In this document: positions 25,605 through 35,941 of the stretch, in pieces
How positions within the stretch are numbered: position 1 is the first letter of the stretch
Layout of the letters: each line of letters opens with the position of its first letter
Source of the DNA: Jeotgalibacillus soli
Lineage (GTDB): Bacteria > Bacillota > Bacilli > Bacillales > Jeotgalibacillaceae
Length of the DNA: 64,000 nt
Reading direction: 5' to 3'
Assembly: GCF_000829435.1 (NCBI RefSeq)
Contig: NZ_JXRP01000013.1
Span: 62,001 to 126,000, forward strand
Notes under the pieces: model-generated
Told to the model about the DNA's origin: nothing
Databases searched by the model: none
Seen by the model: the letters and a program-made list of their open reading frames with translations, nothing else
Translations under genes and position numbers: made by a program

Positions 25605-26831
25605 TTATTTTGTGTTTTTTACAAGCTTGCCTCCGACAAAAACCTGTTTAATATTATTTGTGTCTAATAGCAGTTTGATATTTTCTAGGGGATTGCCGTC
25701 TACCACAATTACATCTGCATATTTGCCTGCTTCAAGAGAACCGATTTTATCGGCCATAAACATCGCTTCAGCAGCAGTTTGAGTAGAAGCGACAATTGCT
25801 TCCATTGGTGTTAATCCAATTTCATTCACAAAAATGTCCAGCTCTTCAGCATTTCCTCCGTGGTCAACAGGATCGCAGCCTACAAAATCGGTGGCGCCAG
25901 CAATTTTAACGCCTGCTTTGTAAGCACGCTGGACATTTTCTTTATGGATTTCATAGTACATTCTTGCTTTCTTTAGACCGAATTCAGGCACCCCAAATTT
26001 ATGTCCTTCGTTGACAATTCGTTTGACGATCGAGAAGGTTGGCACTAGGTATGCATCTTGTTTTAGCATCATTTCAATCCCTTCATCGTCAATCAAAATG
26101 CCGTGTTCAATCGTCTTAACGCCTGCTTTTAAAGCATTTTTAATACCTTGTGTACTTTGAGCATGGGATGCAACATATGAACCAACTGCCTCTGCTTCAT
26201 AGACAATGGCTGAAATTTCTTCCACTGTAAATTGTGGAGAGCGAGGATCATCCTTCTCGGAAAGAACGCCGCCGGAAGAAGAAATTTTAATAAAATCAGC
26301 ACCTGCTCTAAACTGTTCGCGTGCAGCCTTGCGACACTCATCGACGCCGTCACATATGCGGAAAATATTCATTTCTGGAGGAAGCATGTGGAAATCGCCA
26401 TGACCTGCTGTTTGTGACAGCATTAAATGAGAAGTGGAGATTCTAGGTCCATTGTAGATCCCTTCATTTACAAGCTGTCTCATATAAACCGCTACTGGAC
26501 TTCCTACGTCGCGAACCGCTGTAAAGCCAGCATTAAGAAGCTTGTCCAAATCCTTTAACGCTCTTCCCATCAGCATTTCACGCGGCTCAAAAGCAGCCAT
26601 CGCAAGATTTAGATTTTTATGGCCGAAAAAATGCATATGGGCATCAATTAAGCCCGGCATAATCGTTTTACCTGTTACATCAATAACTTCAGCATTTTGT
26701 GGCACTTGAATGGAATCTGCTTCACCAACAGAAACAATCTTGTCATCCTCGATTAATACACCGCCATTTTCAAGAACATCGCCTTTTCCGTTGATAATGA
26801 ATCCACCTGTTAAAAAGATTAGATTGCTCAA
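25605..26831 (-). CDS. Metal-dependent amidohydrolase (imidazolonepropionase/prolidase-like)
   Basis: The 408-residue protein belongs to the amidohydrolase superfamily: beta-sandwich start, metal motif DAHMH (His65, His67), KISSSGG supplying the bridging residue region, SHAQS and EHG supplying further His ligands, and GATD near residue 305. Members cleave C-N bonds in imidazolones or Xaa-Pro/Xaa-Arg dipeptides. TTG 26831 follows AAAGGAGATG. The next gene encodes a probable transporter, which suggests uptake plus hydrolysis of a cyclic amide or dipeptide. All metal ligands are present, so an active enzyme is expected. Confidence 0.82.
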   Translation of the reverse strand: MSNLIFLTGGFIINGKGDVLENGGVLIEDDKIVSVGEADSIQVPQNAEVIDVTGKTIMPGLIDAHMHFFGHKNLNLAMAAFEPREMLMGRALKDLDKLLNAGFTAVRDVGSPVAVYMRQLVNEGIYNGPRISTSHLMLSQTAGHGDFHMLPPEMNIFRICDGVDECRKAAREQFRAGADFIKISSSGGVLSEKDDPRSPQFTVEEISAIVYEAEAVGSYVASHAQSTQGIKNALKAGVKTIEHGILIDDEGIEMMLKQDAYLVPTFSIVKRIVNEGHKFGVPEFGLKKARMYYEIHKENVQRAYKAGVKIAGATDFVGCDPVDHGGNAEELDIFVNEIGLTPMEAIVASTQTAAEAMFMADKIGSLEAGKYADVIVVDGNPLENIKLLLDTNNIKQVFVGGKLVKNTK

Positions 26832-27076
26832 ATATTCTACATCTCCTTTACTATTATCAGATAATTATTTATTTTTGAAATTAAGGATTTATTCTATAAC
26901 ATACAGGGAAAAAGTCAATATATCTTATGAGAAAAAATAAAAACATTTAGAAAGTATAAATATTAATAATATTCTGATAAAATTTCCAGAAAGAAAAAAA
27001 GCGTTTATTTTAATTTCTGCTGGTGAAAAATAAGGGGGGAATTGTAATTAAAATATGAAGGTAGGACGGAGCGATC

Positions 27077-28249
27077 ATGAGTTTCTTTTCTTCTTTGCAA
27101 AAAACAGCACAGTTTCCATTTCACATCTTTCATCTTAGTTCCAATAGATTTGCCAAATGCTTTTACGAGCTAAAGGCGTTTTCTCAGCGTGAAATAAATG
27201 AAGAAATGATAAGGGAATGGAAGGATGAATTAAAGATTTTATCGGGAAGTAAACCCGTCAACTCAATGTTGCCAGAAGAACAAGAGCTTGTGAGAGTGAT
27301 TAAAAATAAGACTGAAAAAGAAAATATAAACAATGTTACACGAACAGAAGCGTATGTTTCTTTTTATCGGAATCATCCAGAAATTCATTGGGCAATGCTT
27401 GCTCATTTGGTATCGCGAAACGGCGGCTGGAACATGACCGATCTAAAGGGGAGTTTATTAACAAATATCCTCTCTGCCAAAGTAAAATCGGATTTTTTTA
27501 TGTTTCTGGAGAGTGCCAATGCTTTTATTTTTCATGATGCCTACCCGCAGCTGCTTTTGTATGAAAGAAGTAAAACGGATCAGCGAAACTATTTTCATCT
27601 GCTTCAGTATTTTGATGTTTCAATTTTTATGAAGCCGGTATGGGATTCTTTTTTACAAGAGCAGGATTCACAGCTTTTAACCATCTCGCTCATTATCAAT
27701 GAACAGCAATATATTGAAAAACGTCTTGTCCAAGATGATTATTTTATAACGAATGTGTTCAATTCCGTGTTTTTTGAAGGACAGGAAATGTTTCATTTTA
27801 CAAATGTCATGTTTCCTTATCGATCCTCTGCCGAAAAGGTGGGGCTGATCGGATTGAATGTAAGCCATTTTGCTCCTGTGGAGAAAAGAATCGAACTGGG
27901 AAAACGACTTTACGCAATGTTATTTGAGTTACCGTCCGTTTTTAGGGATGTAATGAGGTTTGTGGACGCTGTACCGCACACAGGCTCACGTGCTGACTAT
28001 TGGCCGCATGTATTCACGGCAGAAAAGTCAGGTTCCCAAATATATAGTCCATATTTAGCAGAAGCTTGGGATACTGTAAATCATACATTTATCGAGAATA
28101 TCGATTGGTACAACGATGAGAATGTCTTTCTCCATTTCTCACGAGTAAAGCGACCAAAAAAGTTTGAAATTACGCTTGAATATTATAAATCAATTGGAAA
28201 AATACAAGCAGGTGCCAGCGTTTTGGAGAAAGGGAAGAATCTGATCTAA
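27077..28249 (+). CDS. DUF2515 family protein (YppC-like)
   Basis: This 390-residue protein is soluble and helix-rich. It matches DUF2515, represented by B. subtilis YppC, with NVTRTEAYVSFYRNHPEIHWAMLAHLVSRNGGWNMTDLKG near residues 90-130 and LESANAFIFHDAYPQLLLYE after it. No enzymatic motif is recognised and the family has no known function. ATG 27077 follows GGACGGAG. It is a stand-alone gene, transcribed towards the thiamine unit but separated from it by a promoter and riboswitch. Confidence 0.8.
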   Translation: MSFFSSLQKTAQFPFHIFHLSSNRFAKCFYELKAFSQREINEEMIREWKDELKILSGSKPVNSMLPEEQELVRVIKNKTEKENINNVTRTEAYVSFYRNHPEIHWAMLAHLVSRNGGWNMTDLKGSLLTNILSAKVKSDFFMFLESANAFIFHDAYPQLLLYERSKTDQRNYFHLLQYFDVSIFMKPVWDSFLQEQDSQLLTISLIINEQQYIEKRLVQDDYFITNVFNSVFFEGQEMFHFTNVMFPYRSSAEKVGLIGLNVSHFAPVEKRIELGKRLYAMLFELPSVFRDVMRFVDAVPHTGSRADYWPHVFTAEKSGSQIYSPYLAEAWDTVNHTFIENIDWYNDENVFLHFSRVKRPKKFEITLEYYKSIGKIQAGASVLEKGKNLI

Positions 28250-28474
28250 TAAAAGATTGATTCTTATCTCACACAAAGGGCTCAACGTGCGTGCTGCTTT
28301 TTCTTGGTTTGGATAATTAATGGGATAGTATAAAGTAGGAAAATCAAATATTACTTTTTAGGTATAAAAATAACTCCAATATATGTGCCGATAATGCTTA
28401 CAAAGCGTTAATTGTAAACTAGGCTGGAAAGGATAAAATGAAACGTTCATCCGCTGATTTTGTTAGAAAAGCTG

Positions 28475-28503
28475 TTTACATTTATAAATAAGTGCTTTAT
28501 AGT
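28475..28503 (+). promoter_or_regulatory. Sigma-A promoter of thiC
   Basis: TTTACA (28475-28480), 17-base spacer, TATAGT (28498-28503). Transcription would start near 28510, just ahead of the TPP aptamer. Confidence 0.75.
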
Positions 28504-28528
28504 GAACTTGTACAATTTGAATATTCAG

Positions 28529-28626
28529 AACTAGGGGTGTCCAATCAGTTGGGCTGAGAGAGAAACGCGTGAAAGTTTCTTAACCCTCAGGACCTGATCT
28601 GGTTCATACCAGCGTGGGGAAGTTAG
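28529..28626 (+). promoter_or_regulatory. TPP (Thi-box) riboswitch of thiC
   Basis: The conserved TPP aptamer parts are all present: AGGGGTG at the 5' end, GGGCTGAGAG, CCCTCAGGACCTGATCTGG, and GCGTGGGGAAGT. With TPP bound it should favour the terminator at 28678 and stop thiC expression. Confidence 0.95.
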
Positions 28627-28677
28627 AATCTACTTGATAAATGGCGTACGGTCATTTATATAGTTATGCTAACGGCA

Positions 28678-28709
28678 GCCGGGTCTTTAATAAAAGACCC
28701 GGCTTTTTC
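28678..28709 (+). terminator. Riboswitch-controlled terminator before thiC
   Basis: GCCGGGTCTTT pairs perfectly with AAAGACCCGGC, followed by T5, between the aptamer and the start codon. Confidence 0.92.
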
Positions 28710-28752
28710 GTGCGTAAAATGGATTAGATTTTGTCCTTTTTAATCAACTTAA

Positions 28753-30552
<1,800 letters not shown>

Positions 30553-30572
30553 AAGCTGGAGAGGAGCATTCG

Positions 30573-30743
30573 ATGAACCGCGCGATTCAGATTAAAAATG
30601 ATATCTTTCAGCTGCAGAATCAACTTGATCAATTAGAAAAAGAGTTAAAAAGCTTGCAACACAATTGTGCTCATGAATTTACGAGACATATTCACAGTCA
30701 GGAATGCATTAAATGCCAATTGGTTGAGAGTTTGAACTGGTAG
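30573..30743 (+). CDS. Small protein with a possible zinc-binding His/Cys cluster
   Basis: The 56-residue protein starts at ATG 30573 after TGGAGAGGAG. Its first 30 residues form an amphipathic coiled-coil-like helix (IFQLQNQLDQLEKELKSLQ). The second half carries Cys32, His34, His39, His41, Cys45 and Cys48 (NCAHEFTRHIHSQECIKC), which could bind zinc. It lies 20 bases after thiC and before a terminator, so it should be under the same TPP control. I do not recognise the family. Any role in thiamine metabolism is inference from position only. Confidence 0.65.
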   Translation: MNRAIQIKNDIFQLQNQLDQLEKELKSLQHNCAHEFTRHIHSQECIKCQLVESLNW

Positions 30744-30754
30744 GATTTCAAGGC

Positions 30755-30796
30755 AGCCGTTATAAGTCTAATTAGACTTATGGCGGTTGTTTTTTT
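30755..30796 (+). terminator. Intrinsic terminator of the thiC unit
   Basis: GCCGTTATAAGTCTAATTA pairs with a near-perfect complementary arm (…AGACTTATGGCGG) and is followed by T8. Confidence 0.85.
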
Positions 30797-30921
30797 ATAT
30801 AAACTGTACAAAAAAACTGCATAACATTTAATCCTAAATTATCGATCTACTATACTGATAGCATCTAGTTTTATCATTTTTGAAGGCCGTGTTAAAGAAA
30901 ATTGTTAGCCTTCTCACTATA

Positions 30922-30965
30922 TTGATTGGAGCGGAATGCGAACGTCTGAAGCGGAAATCAACAAG
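30922..30965. repeat. Short, internally deleted Bacillus intergenic repeat
   Basis: TTGATTGGAGCGGAA at one end and GAAGCGGAAATCAAC at the other are the two edges of the repeat seen at 63335-63475, here brought together by loss of the centre. Confidence 0.5.
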
Positions 30966-31061
30966 CTAGTTTAACAAAGTCTTTTTGAAAAAAGAAAACT
31001 TTTTATGCAGCTTCTCAGTCTAATAATTAGGAAGTGCCTTGATCGGAAGGAGTGTCAGACG

Positions 31062-31469
31062 TTGGCAGATGACAAGAGGATAAAAGAAACAATTGCTGAA
31101 GATGATACAGCTTTTTTAGAAATCCTCCACACCCATAAGATTGCTTTATATAAAACGGCCTTAGCGTATTTAAAAAATGAAGAAGAAGCACTTGAAGCCA
31201 TATAGGAAGTAACTTATCGAGCTTATCGTTCTATTCAGACTCTGCGGGACCCAGCATTTGCTAAAACATGGCTAATCCGCATTATGATTAATTATTGTCA
31301 TGATCGTTTAAAAGCGAAACATTCGGGGGGAAGCTCTTACAGGTCTATGGAGGATATAGATGTTCATGGATTAAAGCTGCCGGAAGAGTCTTTTGTTAAT
31401 CCATTGAGCATTAAGCTAAATTCCTATCCGCCGTGGATTGAAGAAAAAATAAGAATGAAAGTCAAATAA
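31062..31469 (+). pseudogene. ECF sigma factor with an amber codon and no region 4
   Basis: TTG 31062 follows CGGAAGGAG. The frame opens with a sigma region 2 of the SigV/SigM kind: FLEILHTHKIALYKTALAYLKNEEEALEAI, then TAG 31203-31205, then, still in frame, EVTYRAYRSIQTLRDPAFAKTWLIRIMINYCHDRLK. Relatives have Gln at the stop position. After about residue 95 the sequence no longer resembles a sigma factor, region 4 (the -35 binding part) is missing, and the frame ends KLNSYPPWIEEKIRMKVK. That tail may come from a neighbouring, deleted gene such as an anti-sigma factor. The product cannot be a working sigma factor. Confidence 0.75.
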
Positions 31470-31470
31470 A

Positions 31471-31514
31471 GAAATATAACAGTTTCTGCTAGTTAGGGGC
31501 TGTTATATTTCATT
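31471..31514. terminator. Intrinsic terminator
   Basis: Perfect 12-base arms GAAATATAACAG / CTGTTATATTTC (31471-31482, 31500-31511) right after the sigma relic. Confidence 0.75.
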
Positions 31515-31582
31515 TACGGGGTTTATACAATTAATTGAGGGGTAGCTAACATAAGAGAAGAATTCTAATGGGGGCGATGTGA

Positions 31583-32314
31583 TTGATACTGACTAGCTCA
31601 ACACTTTTAACAAAGGAAGATATGCAAAATGATAAGGCTTTACCTGATTGGGTCGTAAAGGAATACGCTACCTTTCATCGAACGGTCACGGATCCAACAT
31701 TCCCTTGTTATTTTGGCATGAAGGCTGAAAATAAAGGCGAGCTCAGATATGCATATATTTCACAAGACGATTGGTCAAATTTGCCGAAAGCAGTCGAAGC
31801 TTTTTTAGCGCTGTTTGAGGAGCCGCCATTTACTCGGCATGGATTATTTGTTTTTGTGGAACCATTTGAAAGGGAGGGCGTCTTGGACGATTACAGAAAA
31901 CAATTTTGGGAAATTCTTCAGTACCTTCATGAGCATGATGAGAAGCCATGGCCGGAGGATCATCCCAAAGACCCTGAACATTTCCTATGGGATTTTCATT
32001 TTAATGGTGAACCAATTTTTGTTTTTGGCAATGCTCCTGCGTACAAACAGAGAAAAACGAGACATTTGGGGAATAGTCTAATACTTGGTTTTCAGCCCAG
32101 AGTGATTTTTGAAGGGCTAAAAGGAACTGAAAAGGGAGGCATCATGTCCAGAGAGAAGGTCAGGGAGCGTGTAGAGAAGTGGGATCAGCTCCCGAAGCAT
32201 CCTGACATCAGTCATTACGGTGATCCAACACATAATGAATGGAAGCAATTTTTTATTGGAGATGATAGTGAGCCGATCAAAGGTAAATGCCCTTTTCATC
32301 ATAAGGATGGCTAA
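31583..32314 (+). CDS. YqcI/YcgG family protein
   Basis: This 243-residue soluble protein matches the YqcI/YcgG family along its length, including DPTFPCYFGMKAENKGELRY, LFVFVEPFE and HFNGEPIFVFGNAPAYKQRKTR, and it ends with a Cys-Pro-Phe-His motif (GKCPFHHK). Members occur in Bacillus and some actinobacteria; a haem-dependent oxidative role has been discussed for relatives, but no activity is established for the Bacillus proteins to my knowledge. The start is TTG 31583 after GGGGGCGATGTGA. Monocistronic. Confidence 0.83.
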   Translation: MILTSSTLLTKEDMQNDKALPDWVVKEYATFHRTVTDPTFPCYFGMKAENKGELRYAYISQDDWSNLPKAVEAFLALFEEPPFTRHGLFVFVEPFEREGVLDDYRKQFWEILQYLHEHDEKPWPEDHPKDPEHFLWDFHFNGEPIFVFGNAPAYKQRKTRHLGNSLILGFQPRVIFEGLKGTEKGGIMSREKVRERVEKWDQLPKHPDISHYGDPTHNEWKQFFIGDDSEPIKGKCPFHHKDG

Positions 32315-32687
32315 AGTCCTGAAAATTAGATAATACGATGGTCAAATCATGAAGTCTTTCATAAATTGAGAGGCTTCTTTTGGAGGATATTTACAAATAT
32401 TGAATTTGGACAAATAAGTTTAACATTACATAACTATGTGAGGAATTTTTATAATTAATTTTATAGAATTTTTCTAATTTTTAAAATGAAAACGCTATCT
32501 AATTTTTAATAAAAAGTAAATAAAAGGATTTATTTTTAGGGTTCTTCTTACAAAAATAATAAAAAATGCTTTTTTTATACAATTTCTATATGAGAGATTG
32601 ATTATTTTAAAAAAAATGTTGTTAAACCTCTATTTTTAAATTATAATTTTGAGTAGATTTAATTTTCAGAATTAAGGGGGGCTTTAT
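32315..32687. other. Long AT-rich leader of the alanine symporter
   Basis: About 370 bases with very high A+T and no reading frame. It must hold the promoter of the downstream symporter; no single promoter pair stands out. A catabolite-control (cre) like site is listed separately. Confidence 0.5.
32487..32500. promoter_or_regulatory. Possible CcpA (cre) site
   Basis: TGAAAACGCTATCT matches the cre consensus TGWAANCGNTNWCA at all but the last position. It lies 188 bases before the symporter start, a position that would fit either activation or repression. Confidence 0.5.
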
Positions 32688-34148
32688 TTGGAGGATTTTT
32701 TAGGCTGGTTTAGTGGTTTACTTTGGAGTACACCAATGCTGATTTTTTGTTTGGGAGTTGGATTATTATTCTCGATCCTGACTCGTTTTTTACAGGTGCG
32801 TCATTTTAAAGACATGATCAAGCTTATGTATGAAGGAAAAGGCTCGTCAGCAGGGGTATCTTCCTTTCAGGCATTAACGCTAGCACTTTCTGGTCGTGTT
32901 GGTACAGGTAATATTGCCGGGGTTGCAACGGCAATTGCTTTTGGGGGACCAGGAGCCGTATTTTGGATGTGGACGATTGCTTTTATTGGTGCAGCAAGTG
33001 CGTTTATTGAGTCAACATTGGCTCAGGTGTATAAGGTGAAGCAGGATGGTCTGTATCGTGGTGGCCCGGCCTATTATATTGAAAAAGGGATTGGGTGGAA
33101 ATGGTTTGCCGTGATTTTTGCATTCGCTGCACTTCTTGCGATGGCTCTTTTAATGCCGGGTATCCAATCAAATTCAATTGCACAAGGAATGGACAACGCA
33201 TTTGGTATTGATCCAGTCATTACAGGTATCATATTAGTAGCTTTATTAGCTTTTATTATTTTTGGCGGAGTTAAACGAATTGTGAATGTCGCTCAAATTG
33301 TCGTGCCTTTTATGGCGATTGGGTATGTCCTTATTGCATTAATTATTATGGCGGTAAATATTACTGAGGTCCCAGCTGTATTTTCACTTATAATAAGTAG
33401 CGCTTTTGGGGCGAATTCAATATTTGGTGGAATTCTTGGTTCTGCAATTGCCTGGGGTGTACGACGAGGAATTTACTCAAATGAAGCTGGTCAAGGAACA
33501 GGTCCACATGCTGCAGCGGCAGCAGAAGTATCACATCCCGCAAAACAAGGACTTGTACAGGCCTTCTCTGTTTATATTGATACGCTGCTGGTTTGTTCAG
33601 CGACTGCTTTTATGATTCTTTTTACAGGCATGTATAATACTGAGGCCCCTGATGGTACCTCTCTTGTGAATAATCTTGGGGATGTCGAAGCTGGTCCTTA
33701 CTATACACAGGCAGCCATTGAATCTGTTCTTCCAGGGTTTGGCGCAAGCTTTGTCGCAATCGCATTATTTTTCTTTGCTTTTACAACGATTATGGCTTAT
33801 TACTATATGGCAGAAACAAATGTCGTTTACTTAATGGGTGAAAGAAATAAAAAGTGGGCGATGCTGCTTCTGAAGTTTGTCATTTTAGGAGCTACCTATT
33901 ATGGAGCAGTCAGAACAGCAGCAGTAGCTTGGGTGTTAGGGGATATTGGCCTTGGCTTGATGGTATGGCTAAACCTAATTGCTATTCTTATTTTGGCTAA
34001 GCCTGCACTTCGTGTTCTTAAGGATTACGAAGAACAGAAAAAACAAGGGCTTGATCCTGTTTTTAACTCCACAAAAATGGGCATTAAAAATGCCGAGTAT
34101 TGGGAAGACGGATATAAGAAAGAAAACGAAAAAGAAAATGCCTCATAG
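32688..34148 (+). CDS. Sodium/alanine (AGCS family) symporter
   Basis: The 486-residue protein belongs to the alanine-or-glycine:cation symporter family (AlsT/YrbD type), which imports alanine, glycine or glutamine with Na+. The signatures ALSGRVGTGNIAGVATAIAFGGPGAVFWMW near residues 65-95 and GRVGTGN in particular, RGIYSNEAGQGTGPHAAAAA near 260, and about eleven helices are present. The start is TTG 32688 after AAGGGGGG. It is monocistronic, with a terminator directly after. A cre-like site upstream suggests carbon catabolite control. Confidence 0.92.
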   Translation: MEDFLGWFSGLLWSTPMLIFCLGVGLLFSILTRFLQVRHFKDMIKLMYEGKGSSAGVSSFQALTLALSGRVGTGNIAGVATAIAFGGPGAVFWMWTIAFIGAASAFIESTLAQVYKVKQDGLYRGGPAYYIEKGIGWKWFAVIFAFAALLAMALLMPGIQSNSIAQGMDNAFGIDPVITGIILVALLAFIIFGGVKRIVNVAQIVVPFMAIGYVLIALIIMAVNITEVPAVFSLIISSAFGANSIFGGILGSAIAWGVRRGIYSNEAGQGTGPHAAAAAEVSHPAKQGLVQAFSVYIDTLLVCSATAFMILFTGMYNTEAPDGTSLVNNLGDVEAGPYYTQAAIESVLPGFGASFVAIALFFFAFTTIMAYYYMAETNVVYLMGERNKKWAMLLLKFVILGATYYGAVRTAAVAWVLGDIGLGLMVWLNLIAILILAKPALRVLKDYEEQKKQGLDPVFNSTKMGIKNAEYWEDGYKKENEKENAS

Positions 34149-34161
34149 GATTTGAACATGG

Positions 34162-34192
34162 GACAGAAACCGAATAAGGTTTCTGTCTTTTT
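34162..34192 (+). terminator. Intrinsic terminator of the symporter gene
   Basis: GACAGAAAC (34162-34170) pairs with GTTTCTGTC (34179-34187), then T5. Confidence 0.85.
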
Positions 34193-34275
34193 CATAGAAA
34201 CTCAAATTTTTTTCGATGGCTGCTGTATAAATGCCCCCCCTCCTATAAAAGAGACAGGGCAGGTGTCAGATATGA

Positions 34276-34596
34276 TTATCCTTGTATTTCTTTGTTCACA
34301 TCACTATACTCGTTTTCTTCCATTTCTTTATGTCCAACTTGTGCTTCCGGCAGTGTAAATTGCTTTATGGCGTCTTAAAGCTCCTCTGCCATGTCGGCAA
34401 GAGCAGCTGCTGATGTAATAACTTCTTCCATTGAGGCGAGCGTTTCTTGCGCTGCTGCACTAACGCTGGTTGAATGATCATTGGTCTCACGAGCTATATG
34501 CGTCATGTTCGTTACTGTTTCGGTGACGTGACCGATTTTTCAGCAACCTGTTGAGCTGTATTATTCATTTGTTCAATTTGATGTGAATTTTCTAAC
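34276..34596 (-). pseudogene. C-terminal relic of a methyl-accepting chemotaxis protein
   Basis: On the minus strand, fragments of the MCP signalling coiled coil are visible: SENSHQIEQMNNTAQQVAEKS, a frameshift, then ETNDHSTSVSAAAQETLASM, EEVITSAAALADMAEEL, then TAA 34375-34377 where relatives have Gln, then DAIKQFTL. The frame ends at TAA 34276. Only about 105 codons remain; the sensor part and most of the methylation helices are gone. Stop codon, frameshift and truncation make it non-functional. Confidence 0.78.
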
Positions 34597-34691
34597 AAAA
34601 AATGATTTTATGTCCTTTTCTGTGGAAAATTGAAAAAACCACTCTCATAATAAATTGAGAGCGGTAGGTAGTATCGTTCTTATTGAAAAGG

Positions 34692-34982
34692 TTATTCTGC
34701 AGGCAAATGTTCTTTGCAAAAGGATTCAATCATGGCCAACTCATCCTCTTCCAATTCAAAATCCAACACTTGTGAAGTTTCTCGATCAATGAGGTCATAT
34801 TTTATTAGGCTTGCGACTTGATCTTCAACACGGTAGAGTACTTTTATCATAATTCCACTCTCCGTATAAAGCTCGTCATCCTCAGGAACTTCAATGTCAA
34901 GAAGATATTCATAACGATCCCCAGTTAAAATTCCAAATGGATCATTCAGTGTTTCAATTGTGTAATTAGTAATATTTATCAT
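34692..34982 (-). CDS. Acidic protein, DUF6509-like
   Basis: The 96-residue acidic protein begins MINITNYTIETLNDPFGILTGDRYEYLLDIEVPEDDELY and ends CKEHLPAE. The FGILTGDRYE(F/Y)LLDIEVPEDDELY block is characteristic of a Bacillus family that I recall as DUF6509; function unknown. ATG 34982 follows AGAGGAAGACG. No signal peptide or membrane part. It is monocistronic and divergent from the DJ-1/PfpI gene. Confidence 0.68.
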   Translation of the reverse strand: MINITNYTIETLNDPFGILTGDRYEYLLDIEVPEDDELYTESGIMIKVLYRVEDQVASLIKYDLIDRETSQVLDFELEEDELAMIESFCKEHLPAE

Positions 34983-35186
34983 ATCGTCTTCCTCTCTTGT
35001 CTTATAAGACCATTATACAGAAAAAATAAGATAAATCATTTTTTTTGAATAGTACAAAGAGAATTCAAATCAATCTTGTTTCAAAGATATGTCCTAGAAT
35101 TTTCATTTTTCAAGGTTCTCCTTTCTTCCTTATTTCATGAAATTATTTCTCATTCAATGATACAATCACAAAAGGAGGTGGATAGC

Positions 35187-35714
35187 ATGAGATTAAAAGA
35201 GAAAAAAATTATTGCACTTGTGAGTCCTGATTTTGAAGATTTAGAGCTTTGGTACCCTGTTATGAGATTACAGGAAGAGGGTGCTGTCGTTCATCTAGTC
35301 GGTGAAAAAAAAGGTGAGACCTACATCGGTAAGTATGGTGTACCAGCCCAATCTGATTATGCGTTCAATGAAATTAAGGCAGCGGACTACGATGCCATTT
35401 TAGTTCCGGGCGGATGGGCGCCGGACAAACTGCGACGCTATCCGGAAGTGCTTGAAATGGTGCGTAAAATGGATAAAGCACAGAAACCAATCGGTCAAAT
35501 TTGTCATGCCGGATGGGTATTGATTTCAGCTGGAATACTTAAAGGACGTCAAGTAACAAGCACTCCTGGAATAAAGGACGATATGGTAAACGCAGGTGCG
35601 ACCTGGCATGATGAACCAGTAGTGGTGGATGGACATATTATTTCTAGTCGCCGACCGCCTGATTTGCCACCTTATGCAAAAGCATTCGCTGATGCTTTAG
35701 CAAATCAAAAATAA
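35187..35714 (+). CDS. DJ-1/PfpI family protein (YfkM/YraA-like)
   Basis: The 175-residue protein has the DJ-1/PfpI fold signature with nucleophile Cys106 in GQICHAGW, followed by His107, and the acidic Glu17 of DFEDLEL. Family members act as general-stress proteins and are described as glyoxalases or protein deglycases; older work calls some proteases. ATG 35187 is chosen because AAAGGAGGTG lies directly before it, although the frame is open further upstream. A perfect-arm terminator follows. Confidence 0.88.
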   Translation: MRLKEKKIIALVSPDFEDLELWYPVMRLQEEGAVVHLVGEKKGETYIGKYGVPAQSDYAFNEIKAADYDAILVPGGWAPDKLRRYPEVLEMVRKMDKAQKPIGQICHAGWVLISAGILKGRQVTSTPGIKDDMVNAGATWHDEPVVVDGHIISSRRPPDLPPYAKAFADALANQK

Positions 35715-35725
35715 AATGAAGAAGC

Positions 35726-35759
35726 AGTGCATGGTGAATCATACACCATGCACTTTTTA
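35726..35759. terminator. Intrinsic terminator
   Basis: AGTGCATGGTG (35726-35736) pairs perfectly with CACCATGCACT (35744-35754), then T5. Confidence 0.88.
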
Positions 35760-35941
35760 TAAAGAACAAATCGTGTATGATTTTCCTTTGCAATGTTATA
35801 GTCTATTCTATTTCCTTTATAATATGCTCTCTCCTTATAGAACCAAGTGAATCTCTTAAGGTAAAGCTTCTGGGCTTTATTTCAGTAAAGCGAAAATGTT
35901 TTTGCTATACTTAGAATAAGAATTTGAAAAGGAGTGAGCCT

